Below are positions 9,526 to 18,364 of a DNA stretch of 21,755 bases, one piece after another. The translations under genes and the position numbers were made by a program. Source of the stretch: Cladochytrium replicatum (Eukaryota > Chytridiomycota > Chytridiomycetes > Cladochytriales > Cladochytriaceae); contig JAHLKD010000171.1 of NCBI GenBank assembly GCA_025526935.1, positions 1 to 21,755 on the forward strand, given 5' to 3'. Below the pieces are notes generated by a model that did not search any database, was not told the DNA's origin, and saw only the letters and a program-made list of their open reading frames with translations. Positions within the stretch are counted from its first letter, which is position 1, and each line of letters begins with the position of its first letter.

Positions 9526-10196
9526 ATGCTGGAATCAGAGGTACGTGTTTCTCGTTAGCCTGTTCCTATCTGACTTCTCTAAAGCAGCTTTCCCCATTCT
9601 ATCTCGCCGTGCACGACAAGAAATATACGGCACCTCCCAACCTCCCCACCCTGATCCTAAAATCCTCTTCCGACAAATCCCAGACCTTCACCCTCTCAAA
9701 CTACTCCAACCCCGACTCCACTCCGCTCCTGCAAATCCGCCGTGGGGTCAAATCGCTCGTGATCATCCTGGACCCCTCCTCCTCACAAACCATCGCTAAA
9801 CTCGACACCCCGCCATTCACTAACAAGCGGATTGCGGTAGACGGATCCAAACACAAGCTCTACAAGCTCGAGCAGTCGATCGAGAACGAGAAGCGAACGT
9901 TTACTGCCACTGTGCGGAATTTGTTGGATGGGTTGGAGTATGTGGTGAAATTGCAGACAACGAGGGAGTATTGGGAGTTTTTTGTTGTTGTGAACGCTGG
10001 GGAGAGGAGAGTCGTTGCCGTGTGTGACAGGATCAGGGATCCAGAGAGCGATAACGGATTTTCCTACCAGATGCATGTGTCGGAGGGCTTTGATCTTGTC
10101 TTGTTGATGATGTTGACGATGGCGGCGAATGGAGGGGCATCCAAGCTGACGAACACGGTCGGTGGGGTAATGGTCGGGTTTGCGTTGGCATTCTAG
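9526..10196 (+). CDS. LURP-one-related (LOR)/Tubby C-terminal-like protein, array copy 2, apparently intact
   Basis: Two exons, 9526-9540 (ATG CTG GAA TCA GAG) and 9588-10196, flank an intron that starts GTACGT and ends AAAGCAG. The product is 207 aa. Features along the protein are typical of LOR/Tubby-like barrels: an N-terminal strand (LSPFYLAVHDKKYTA), a repeated-strand core with LLQIRRGVKSLVIILDP, a middle KHKLYKLEQSIENEKRTFTA, GLEYVVKLQTTREYWEFF, RRVVAVCDRIRD and the C-terminal EGFDLVLLMMLTMAANG, which matches the family's closing helix. A hydrophobic tail (VGGVMVGFALAF) follows. The start was chosen because the same short first exon is traceable in copies 1 and 3. The acceptor is a NAGNAG tandem (AAAG|CAG|); the CAG choice matches copy 3. 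Molecular function is unknown, with lipid or membrane association inferred from the fold. Confidence 0.8.
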
Positions 10197-10425
10197 ATCT
10201 GCCTGTAAAGTTCCGAATGATGACTCAAGTTAATGGTTCTCCACACACGTTTTCTTTGTGCTTGGCACATCGCATCGCCCACAAGCTGGATGAAGGCGAA
10301 ATAGTAAGCAGCATTTCAACGATTTTGGCCGAAAAATGTTCTTACCAATTCATCAATTCATTACGACACACGGTTAAGTGAAATCTCCTATTCTCGAGTT
10401 TGAGGAGCCCACCAATTTCCACATC

Positions 10426-10925
10426 ATCCTACTGTCAGAGGTATATCTCTTCCTATTCAAATCAGTCTCGAACAACTATTTAACACACAGCTGTCTCCGT
10501 TCTACGTCGCGGTGCTCGTCCTCAAATCCGAAACCGGCACCGTCTCAAACTACTCCGCCCCCGAATCCTCACCACTCCTCCTCGTGCGTCGCGGTATCAA
10601 ATCCCTCGCGATCATCCTGGACCCTACGCCTTAAACACCCATCGCGAAGTTCGACGCCCCGCCCCAGACCAACAAAGGATCGTCGTGGACAGATCCAAAC
10701 ACAAACTCTACAGGATCGAGGACGAAAAGCGGATGTTTCCTGCACTGGTGAGGAGCGTGTTGGACCGGTTGAGTACACTGTAACGTTGCAGATGACCTTG
10801 GGAGTATTTTGTCATGATGGATGGTGGCGGGAGAGAATGGTTGTGATGTGTGAGAGGAACGGTTTCTCGTACAGTTACATGGTTCAGAGGGTGTGGATCT
10901 TGTGTTGGTGGTGATTATCAACTGG
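10426..10925 (+). pseudogene. LURP-one-related/Tubby-like gene, array copy 3, pseudogene
   Basis: The nucleotide and protein layout matches copy 2: first exon 10426-10440, intron GTATAT...CACACAG at 10441-10490, then LSPFYVAVLVLKSETG, NYSAPESSPLLLVRRGIKSL, RIVVDRSKHKLYRIEDEKR, VEYTVTLQM, WEYFVMMDGG, RMVVMCERNGFSYSYM and SEGVDLVLVVII in changing frames. Damage: the position of the start codon reads ATC, there is an in-frame TAA near 10632, and frameshifts occur near 10675, 10765, 10800, 10835 and 10890. The intron boundaries are still intact, unlike copy 1, so the two copies died by different routes. Confidence 0.8.
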
Positions 10926-11150
10926 GAGGATCATGACTGCTTTACATGTGCCGGTTGAGACACTCTACACCGAGATGTTGTTTATGATACCAGTACGGGA
11001 AATAGCGGTTTGTTTTTTGCAGTTATTTTGGTCATTTTTGTGAAACAGGAAAGTTTATGTGCGAAGTTTTGCATCTGTCCAAAAAGAAGTGAAGTTGGAG
11101 AGCAGAAATTATTATACACCAAAAGTATGTTTCTTCACCCATGCCACTCA

Positions 11151-11216
11151 CTGGACGAGCGAAGATATAGCACCAAACATCAGCAACTCTATCATGTCCA
11201 AAAAAGTCGAATGTAG
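11151..11216 (+). pseudogene. Relic of a fourth LOR gene
   Basis: The frame ending at TAG 11214-11216 encodes a stretch ending KHQQLYHVQKSRM. It closely matches QQLYHVERKLE from the middle of LOR copy 1, and more loosely KHKLYKLEQ of copy 2. No other segment of the family is confidently visible between 10926 and 11275. The relic abuts the 3' end of the fungalysin gene, which lies on the opposite strand. The match is short, so chance cannot be excluded. Confidence 0.5.
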
Positions 11217-11275
11217 TTCGGGGTTAGCCTCTTCCGTTCTCACAACTTCCAGAGCAACCGCTAGCTATAATCTGT

Positions 11276-13646
11276 CTAGCAAGTCGGGTCGACCGTAAAG
11301 TCATCCTCGAACGTTGTGTCTCCAGCTTTGATGTTAAAGCCCAACCCCCTCTTTGCGAAACCAGCCTGAATCTCACACTTCAATTTCCCACCGTTAAACT
11401 CCTGGTCCGCCACTAAGATAGCGTCCCTGGCGTCGATCACGGTCGGGTTGCATGGCAACAACTTCAACGAGTCGATAACGATCTGCATCAAAGTCGTGTT
11501 CCCCTTCCCGCTCTTTGCGTCGTCCTTGAGGTTATCCGACGCGCCCAACTTCTCCACGACGTTCCAGTACACCTCGTACAGCATCTCCATGAACACCTCA
11601 CCGATGAAGTGCACGTCCTGGTTATCCAGCGCACCTGAGGTGCGAATAGCCGAGTACGTGTTTTTGTTTACCGCGGTGGACGTGGAGTACTGCTGGGTTC
11701 GCACACCCTTTGCAGAGTTTGTGACGTAGGTTCCGACGCCGATGTTGAGTGCCCTGGTGTCGGTCGATTTGATGACGGGGAGCACGCCGAAGAAATCAGA
11801 CCAACCTTCACCGAGACCGACCGATTCAACGGTGGTCAGGCAGTTCGCGTTGGCGTTGCCGCCGACGAGACGGTTCGACACGCCGTGGCCGAGCTCGTGG
11901 AGGACGATGGGGTTCTCGAGGGCACCGTCGCGGCCGGGGTTGGTGAGGGTGAAGACGAACATGCGCATGCGGCCGGGGGTTCCGTCCGGAGGCGTGGCGA
12001 ACTAGAAACGAAGTGAATCAGAGCTTTGGAATTCGTCAACTATTTTTCTTTGGAAACTCACGTTGGCGTTGTTGGTGCCCGAACCGTCCTGGGCAGATGC
12101 GACGACTGGGTCGTTGCCCTTCCCGCCCTTGCCAAAGTTGTCAAACTGGAAGTTTCCGGTAGCCTCCGTGAACCCGTAGGCGTAGAACAAGTCGTGGGCG
12201 GCGTTGGATACAAAGAACATGTTTGTGATACTTGCGTCAACGTATTCCGGTGGCTCCTGAGTCGTGTCGTCGACGGCGAAGTTGAACACAAAGTTGCGGT
12301 TACCGTTCGCACGCTGGTTGTTGATCACATTGTTTGCGTCCTGGGGGTTTGACACCGCAACGACGTTGTTGCCAGCAGTCGTTGCCGATGCACCGCGGCC
12401 GTTATTGAAGTCGTTCCAGCCGACCGGGGAAAACTTCGGGTCCTCGGGTGACACCACGGTCTTGAGACCATCTTCGACCGAGACCTGGCCGAGCGGGACG
12501 ACCGACCAGGTGGTCTTGGGGATCGCACGGCGGTTCAGGGAGTTGTGAACGGGACCAGCAGACGAGAGCGCATGCTCGCGGACGATTTCATTAACAGAGC
12601 GGGCAAAGTATGCGCGGCTGCCTCCGGTACGGCGGGTGAACCGGGATTTCGAGTGGCAGGTGAGGCGGTTGGACGCAGCACGGCGGGATAGACCGGTTTC
12701 GCGGCGGGCGAGGCGGTTGGAGCTGTCGCGCTTGGAGAGGTGAGTGTAGGGGTTGTGAAGGGGAATCATGGAGTTGGAGACCCAGTCGTTTGCACCAAGC
12801 ACCTGGCCATTGGTAGCACTGACAATGACGCTTGGCCTGAAAAGCAAATTAATCAAGTCAGTGCTTCTTCAAAGCTTTACCACTAGTAAAGTCTCACCAT
12901 GCATCCTCCATTTCGACAGCGAACGACCAGACGAGCTCGGCGGTCTTGTCTTTGGTCTGGTAGTATTTGAGTTTGGGCTCTACGGGTGAGAGAGCGCCTG
13001 GGACCCCGGTGATGGATGGAGTGTCCTCTGCACCAGTGCTCTTCAGCTTCTTGGCTTTGAAGGATTTGTCGCCGACAGAGTGAACGAAGGCTACGACGGC
13101 GTCAACAGCAGAAACAGCGGGAGTGTCAATGACAGCTTCGGCAACGACATCCTCCTCATCCGCAATATCCTTCTCCTCGGTCACATCCTCTTCTTCCTCC
13201 TCATCGTCATCCTCATCGGTGCGAGCACGCTTGATCACCCTTTTCTTCTTAGCGGTGGTGTCATCGAACCACGACGAACCCCACGAGAGAACCTTTCCCT
13301 CCTTCGAAACAACGACGCTGACATGGCTGTTTGCGAACGACTTGCCGTTCTTCAGCTGTGTTGCATGGACAATGGTCGCCCCGTTGTTGGGGTCCCTGTA
13401 TTCAGAAGTGAATTCGACAGCGGTGTCGAGGGAGTCGAGGTCGAGTTTGCTCTGGATGAATTCCCGAGCGATTTGAGCTGGATCGGAAGAACTCGCCTTG
13501 AAGGCCGGAGTAGTGGTGAAAGAGTGTTCTGGGTAGTAGTATGCGGGGAGTCTCGAATAGTGCTGCTCGTTGAGGGGAACCGAAGCGACGACCGAGAGCG
13601 AGGTTAGCGCTACAAGGCAGGCAGCCAACCACCTGAAGACCACCAT
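11276..13646 (-). CDS. Secreted M36 fungalysin metalloprotease, three exons, 749 aa
   Basis: Exons 13646-12898, 12836-12062 and 12001-11276 join in frame (2250 nt). Introns are 61 bp (GTGAGA...TTTTCAG) and 60 bp (GTGAGT...TTTCTAG), with CTGAC/TTGAC branch-like sites. Domains in order: signal peptide (1-22, LAACLVALTSLSVVAS), fungalysin/thermolysin FTP propeptide (about 50-125), an acidic insert (about 143-172), the rest of the propeptide, a basic stretch, and the M36 catalytic domain. The zinc site is complete: HELGH at 543-547 supplies two His ligands and the catalytic Glu, and GEGWSD (E573) supplies the third ligand. It is longer than typical fungalysins (about 600-650 aa), partly because of the charged inserts. 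The ATG at 13646 is the first start giving a signal peptide. Expected role: extracellular protein degradation after removal of the propeptide. Only about 60 bp separate its end from the LOR relic. Confidence 0.95.
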
Positions 13647-14231
13647 TGACAATTAAGTTGCTATGGCTAATAGCTAATAGCTGAGGGTCTTTCTTGTTGG
13701 CAGTAAAATTAAGTGCAAATTTGAGCGTGCGGCTCGCCGTTGCAGTGATGACCGCAGCTATCCGATTGGTCAAACCTTATTCGAATTCCCCTTGCGTCAC
13801 GTGCACATCACACCCCTAACCTAACCTGTTAAGAGTGTTAACACATAACACGTGTCACCTGACAAAATGATTTACCTTTTTGGATAATGTTTCAGCATTC
13901 GAAACATCTTGTTTTACTTTGTTGTCTTTTGCTTTCTCACCGTCCTGCAATGATTTCTCGTTTGGAAATATTTGCTTTGAGAAACATTTTAAGACTGTTT
14001 TACTTGATTACTTACCGCTTCTTTTCTTCCGAATTTTTCCACTTGTTGCTCATGGCCCTACCGTAAGATGTAATCTATCAGCAGTGATGTTTCTGCAATG
14101 GACTATGATGAGTTTGTTCACCACTCCTAAGTTTGCCCCTGGGAGCTCCTCACTACACGTGAACATACCCAATCTCGACCTTTCTCAACTAAAGGGCTCA
14201 TGTTTTTTGAGTAGCTTGGCCAATCTCGATC
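13647..14231. other. Upstream region of the fungalysin gene; otherwise empty
   Basis: It holds the presumed fungalysin promoter (see the CCAAT box). Further out are a CACGTG palindrome at 13798-13803, AACCTAACC-like bases near 13816-13826 and the palindrome GTGTTAACAC at 13835-13844. An open frame on the plus strand beginning at 13880 shows no family motif. Confidence 0.4.
13765..13769 (-). promoter_or_regulatory. CCAAT box upstream of fungalysin gene
   Basis: ATTGG on the plus strand (CCAAT on the minus strand) lies about 120 bp upstream of the fungalysin start codon, a usual distance for the HAP/CBF-type element in fungi. A five-base match alone is weak. Confidence 0.35.
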
Positions 14232-14629
14232 ATGTCCATGTTAGACCAGCTGAGCAACTGCATCAAGGAATCCAGGATGGAGTGGATCACCAGGGAAGTT
14301 GGCATGCTCGTGTGCACGCTTTGCACTGGCAAGGACCACAGGGAATACAAGGAGAGAGATACATTGAGGAAGCATTGTCGAGCTTCCCATCCCGCCAAGG
14401 AATGGTTGGGCACCAATCCTAGAGTTCATACCGAGGAGTTCCTACGCGACGCGTTTGAGGTTGGAGGCCCCCGTCTGCTGGCCAAGAAGGGTTTGACATG
14501 GTTCTTCGCATTCTGCAAGGCACTGTCAAGAGAGATAAGAACAGCTTCAATAATGACAGTTATGAAGAGGACCTCGCCAACGTACATGTAACACCATTTC
14601 ACAGTGAGGACCCTGTGAACACCCTCTGA
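14232..14629 (+). pseudogene. C2H2-like zinc-finger protein remnant
   Basis: The frame from 14232 encodes WITREVGMLVCTLC followed by a basic stretch and LRKHCRASHP, a Cys-x2-Cys...His-x4-His arrangement. It stays convincing to about 14465 (EEFLRDAFEVGG). At a run of five Cs (14469-14473) the plausible coding moves to another frame, which reads GFDMVLRILQGTVKRDK and runs to TGA at 14627-14629. A second, similar motif (FIAEEFGVLVCISC) occurs near 14740-14785, just before the foldback element. I do not recognise the family. A single-base error in the C run could also explain the shift, so its pseudogene status is inferred. Confidence 0.45.
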
Positions 14630-14792
14630 TTCAGAGCGCCATAGCTACAGGAAACCTTAGGCGTAAGCTTCCTTCATCAGGACTGCTGAAAGCATCTCAC
14701 CTCTATCATTTCCTATCCTCCAGGCATAGCCTTGGATTTCTTCATAGCAGAAGAGTTTGGTGTGCTGGTTTGTATCAGCTGTGGCTAAGGTT

Positions 14793-14949
14793 CGGCGGGT
14801 CCGGGTCGGGTCCGGGTTTCAGTGGCGACCCGCACCAAACCCTTTGGGTCGGGTCGTGTTTGTCTGGGGACCCGCAGGGACACTGAGGGGTACAAAGGGA
14901 ATACCCGGACCCGAAGTGGTTGAAACCCATACCCGACCCTGACCCGCCG
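14793..14949. mobile_element. Foldback (MITE-like) element with GGGTCGGG-type arms
   Basis: Arms at 14793-14821 and 14921-14949 are inverted repeats matching at 26 of 29 positions, separated by 99 bp. The interior is made of further GGGTCGGG/CCCGACCC-like motifs on both strands. GGTT flanks both ends (14789-14792 and 14950-14953) and could be a 4-bp target duplication, though one base of overlap or chance is possible. Composition (very GC-rich, G-tract-rich) differs sharply from the flanks. No coding capacity is credible. Confidence 0.65.
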
Positions 14950-15085
14950 GGTTTTTGCTGCCCAGGAGAGGATTGATTGAATTTTGAGTTAGACCACGGA
15001 TATTTACATGAACACTTTGTGTCTGTGTGGACAGTGTGTATTTTAGAAACACTATCGTTAAAAGAAACAAAACTCCACTGAGCAA

Positions 15086-16773
15086 TCACAAGTTGATAGG
15101 TGGAACAGCCCAAATCAGCTTCTGTATCTGGTTCATATCGTCAGAGTCCCATCCACCACTGGTTACGTCCTTCGCCAACCCAGTCCTGATGAACCGATCA
15201 ATGTCGTCATTTGAAAGCATGAAATCCTTGGCTAAACCTGTCTTCCAAGGTTTCCAATCCACCTCAGGGAGCGTTATGGACGAAAGATGCCCGATGTATG
15301 CTGTCCAGAACCTTAGCCACTCAGAAGGATAAGCATCCACTAATGCCCTGAACATGCGATAGATAGTGGCAGACGTACTTAGCGAATTATTGTGCCGTAT
15401 CCAGTTTCCGAGCAAAATGTGCACCCTAAGAAGAGTAAGGCTGCTCCGAGAACTGCTACTTGAAGTTGATATTCGGCTTGAGCGGTCGTCTGATTCAACA
15501 AATATGGGCCGTAAAAACTCATTTCGGGAGAGGACTTTGTAGTTTACGTTGACGTACTTGATTGATGGTGGAAGAGACGGCAATTTTAAGGTCATAAATA
15601 ACCTCATTGATCTTATGCATCTGGAAGCAGATACCCTGGATGACCTCTTTCACCACAAGGATAGCCGTACGACAGTGCTGCTGCAGGCTAAGCAATGCAA
15701 GGGAACTCGTTGGAGAACTGGTTCGATGTACCTTCGGAATTCTACCAATCCCCTTGATAGCCGACGATATGCTTATTAGGCCGCCTGTTGATGTTGGTGC
15801 CGCAGGTGCTGCAGCTTCTGAATGACCAGCCTGTCGTTTCAGAGCAGCAAGCTCTCCCTCCAGGGCGGTCACACGTGATTTCCATTGTGAAATCTCCTGG
15901 GAAGTTGCCTGCTTATCCTTTTCCATTGCAGCGGTGATCTCCCTGAATCTTGCTAGCTCTTCGTGCTCGCCGTGCTGAATCAATGCACCCGCCCTGCCCA
16001 ATTCATCAATGAGAGCCTTCTCTCGCACTTCTGCTGCGATGCGCGTCCTTCTCTCGTTCATTGCAGTCTCTTCAAGATCTTTTGTCATGTTCAACAGTCG
16101 TTCTGACTGTTTGAGGACCTGTTTTGTCCTTTCACGGTCCTCATCTGCTCGTTTGATGGTCGCTTGGAACGAACTTGTCAACCTTTGCAGTGACAGGCAT
16201 TCCTCTGTAAATGCCGTACTTGTGTCCCTGCCGCCTGTAAAAGTCCAGAAATGTTGTTTCCTTCTGAAAGGAAGAGCTTTTCAAGCACTCCATACGATAG
16301 GTGTTTGCTGCTGTTATGAACTCCGTTCGTCCACTGCATTCATCGTGAATTTCGTTCAGGGCTTGACGAACTAGCTTGCTGTCAGAGTTAAGTCGGTCGA
16401 TCAACCCTTGAAGAACAAATCTTGGGCCGCATTCATCACGATTTGTTTGACAGTTGCTGATGAAGTCCTCTGAGTCGTAGCTGTGGCCGCTTGCTTTGAA
16501 TTTTCGATACCAAAGTCGTATGTCTGAAGCAGGACAGAGTCCGTCGATGAGCAAATAGTCAGCATCCCCTTTAGTACCACGTCGTGCCGGTTTCTTTGAA
16601 GGAGCTGTCGATTTGACATCTGTCGATTTGACATCAAGGCCAACTTCTGCTTCTTCCACTTCAGAACCCGATCCCAGAGATGTTTCAGGTGCAGTCACAG
16701 GTTCAGCACTTGATTCTCTTTCAGATGATGGTCTGGATTGTTTTAACGCTTGCTTCTTTGTAGTTCGAGGCAT
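15086..16773 (-). CDS. Orphan coiled-coil protein, probably three exons
   Basis: I do not recognise this protein. Exon 1 begins at ATG 16773 (MPRTTKKQALKQ) with a Ser/Glu-rich, Lys-rich region and a 15-bp internal duplication giving VKSTDVKST, then a globular-looking segment (LLIDGLCPASDIRLWYRKF). A 61-bp intron fits at 16295-16235 (GTATGG...TTTTACAG) and brings the next frame in phase without stops. That frame encodes a long coiled coil (about 16150-15850; KRADEDRERTKQVLKQSERL, then heptad-like ELARFREITAAMEKDK), followed by an Ala/Pro-rich linker. A third frame (to 15086) encodes a Ser-rich start and a helical C-terminus with Trp-rich WLRFWTAYIG and VDWKPWKTGLAKDF. The second junction is less certain: donor GTACGT at 15557, with no strong acceptor in phase. 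The setting among transposon remnants suggests a mobile-element-associated or lineage-specific gene. Confidence 0.6.
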
Positions 16774-16915
16774 GGTGTTTGTACTGTTTGTCGTGGGAAG
16801 ATACTGGCCCGGTGTTCTAAGCCGGAATGTTACAGGAATGTATGCTATAATACTTCCCTGACACTATAGTTTTCTACCCGATCTGAAAATAATAATAAGC
16901 TAGGGAAGAAACTGG

Positions 16916-17138
16916 CTAGTAACATTGATAGAGAGGTTAGCTGTACTTGATAGAAGTTACTGAAGTACCGTCAATGAGTTGAGAAAGTGTCTGGGTGGAC
17001 AGAATCCTATTCTACCCAGACAGACACAGTGACACTCAGTCTCCCAGATTTCTGTCCACCCGGACACTTTCTCAACTCATTGACGGTACTTCAGTAATTT
17101 CTATCAAGTACAGCTAACCTCTCTATCAATATTACTAG
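16916..17138. repeat. 87-bp inverted repeat upstream of the orphan gene
   Basis: Arms 16916-17002 and 17052-17138 are reverse complements with three mismatches in 87 bp, separated by 49 bp that themselves contain shorter inverted motifs (GTCTGGGT / ACCCAGAC). As DNA or RNA this would form a long hairpin. It begins about 140 bp upstream of the orphan gene's start codon. Confidence 0.95.
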
Positions 17139-17301
17139 CAATAAGATTCTGTCCACCAGGACACTTTCTCAACTCATTGACGGTACTTCAGTGATACTTC
17201 ACTGATCTCGATCAAGTACAACCAACCTCTCTACAAATACTACTCGCAATAGGATTCTGTCCAGGCGGTCGCTTTCTCAACTCCTGGACGGTACTTCAAC
17301 A
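17052..17301. repeat. Tandem ~97-108-bp repeats, 2.5 copies
   Basis: Units begin with CTGTCCA at 17052, 17149 and 17257 (the last partial, to 17301). They share ACTTTCTCAACTCATTGACG and GTACTTCA, with divergence increasing rightward. The first unit is also the right arm of the inverted repeat, so one repeat family exists here in both orientations. Confidence 0.9.
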
Positions 17302-17329
17302 GATGAACAGTCTAAACAACAATTTATAT

Positions 17330-17631
17330 TTAAAAGAGTGGGTTATCATCAGTTGCTTCCAACTCTAATACCACATCAAAATCCTCGCCAAAATTATGCA
17401 CCTTTACAAAATCCTCACTAACATCACTTTTTGAATCTAGGGAATCATTTTTGAACGGTTCTTCAGCACTCAATTGATGCAACCAGTCATGACGGCACAT
17501 CAACGCATTTATTGTTCTTGGAGCAAGGCGGTTGCGAGTTGCAGGTACCAAATCATCTGGTGTTGATCGGGGGAAGCGCCTTGTGGCAATAACTATTGTG
17601 TCGAAGTTTGGTTTGAGGGTGATGTGATTTG
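17330..17631 (-). pseudogene. hAT-family transposase C-terminal relic
   Basis: The minus-strand frame, open from about 17631 to TAA at 17332-17330, contains NRLAPRTINALMCRHDWLHQ. This matches the hAT dimerisation-domain end pattern (R-N-R-L-x-P-x-T/V-x-x-L-M-C-x-x-x-W-L). The preceding residues (FPRSTPDDLVPATR) lack the usual ERxFS motif, and a TGA lies just upstream, so the rest of the transposase is gone. An acidic tail follows, as in many hAT proteins. No terminal inverted repeat could be tied to it. Confidence 0.6.
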
Positions 17632-17768
17632 ATCAGTTTTAGTGCTGCTGATCTGGGACTTGCGCTAGAGATAGTCCTCAGGTTGATCTGTGTATGTGCA
17701 GAGTTTCGTGTTTCTCCAATCACGCTCTCGCGCCACAGCCACCCGAAATCTCATATCGCCACAGGCTC

Positions 17769-18203
17769 TTTGAATTGTGCAAACAATTCAAATATACTGT
17801 CGTTTCGGCTTTTATAATTAACCTGTGGCTATAGATATATGGAAATATCTGATATAAACATTATTCTCTCGAATAGAGAGATATAGATCCCAGTGATCGT
17901 TCACAATAACCATTGTGAGCAGAACATGAAGATTAGCTATAATCTTGTCTACAATGATATGTTCTCTATGAGAAATAAGTGTGTAGTACCTTGCATTAAT
18001 ATCATACGAGATGTACTCGAGTATGATATAACGGTCAGCAGCAAACTGATTAGCATCACATTCTTTCTCAAACGCATGATCACTCTCAGAACTCTACTAG
18101 ATTCCAATGAGTAAAGAAGGATGTCTTCATGACCAATAGTTAGAAATGCCAGTTCTTTCATGTAATGTATGATTACGCATGAACTTGTCCCAGACGTCTC
18201 TGG
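17769..18203. repeat. Chain of eight short perfect hairpins
   Basis: Perfect-stem inverted repeats follow one another: 17769-17792 (10-bp stem, TTTGAATTGT), 17833-17850 (6), 17865-17879 (5), 17901-17918 (7, TCACAAT), 17929-17946 (7, AAGATTA), 17962-17974 (5), 17999-18029 (9, ATATCATAC) and 18190-18203 (5, CCAGA). Loops are mostly 3-6 nt; the 9-bp stem has a 13-nt loop. The stretch is AT-rich and non-coding. It lies immediately downstream of the retrotransposon's coding end, so part of it may belong to its LTR. Confidence 0.7.
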
Positions 18204-18278
18204 TAAGGCTATTTCCCCTCAGTGTCGGTAGTGGATGAAGACTGGAGTAGCTAGTTCCATATATGTGCATGCATCAAC

Positions 18279-18292
18279 ACACCCCCGCAGTC
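18279..18292 (-). other. Putative polypurine tract and 3' LTR start of the copia element
   Basis: On the minus strand, about 75-85 bp after the last codon of the copia frame, TGCGGGGGTG is followed by TGTTGATGCATG. A G-rich tract directly before a TGTTG start is the usual layout of a copia polypurine tract and 3' LTR. The LTR would extend leftward from 18279. Its far end and the partner LTR cannot be seen in this window. Confidence 0.55.
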
Positions 18293-18364
18293 AAAGCTGC
18301 GGTAGACAATGAGGATATTGGTATGAGCGTTGAGTCGCACGTCTGTTTGTTGGTAATGTATGTA

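Noticed and set aside
12026-13607. Plus-strand open frames opposite the fungalysin gene.
   Set aside because: They are antisense to a gene with signal peptide, introns and catalytic motifs and show no family signature.
13816-13826. CCCTAACCTAACC as an interstitial telomere repeat.
   Set aside because: It is too short and does not match the TAACTAACCC unit of this chromosome end.
14757-14942. Open frames through the GC-rich foldback element as a Gly/Pro-rich protein.
   Set aside because: They exist only because the GGGTCGGG-type repeats lack stops; the inverted-repeat structure explains the sequence better.
15020-15036. GTGTCTGTGTGGACAG resembles part of the inverted repeat at 16987-17002, suggesting terminal repeats around the orphan gene.
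   Set aside because: The match is 15-16 bp with a mismatch and does not extend; chance matches of this quality are expected.
16819-16837. The sequence TAACATTCCGGCTT (minus strand here) also ends the subtelomeric repeats at 168-382 and 1151-1332.
   Set aside because: A 14-bp match, or 17 of 19 with mismatches, is about what chance gives in 21.7 kb searched on both strands. No further similarity extends from it.
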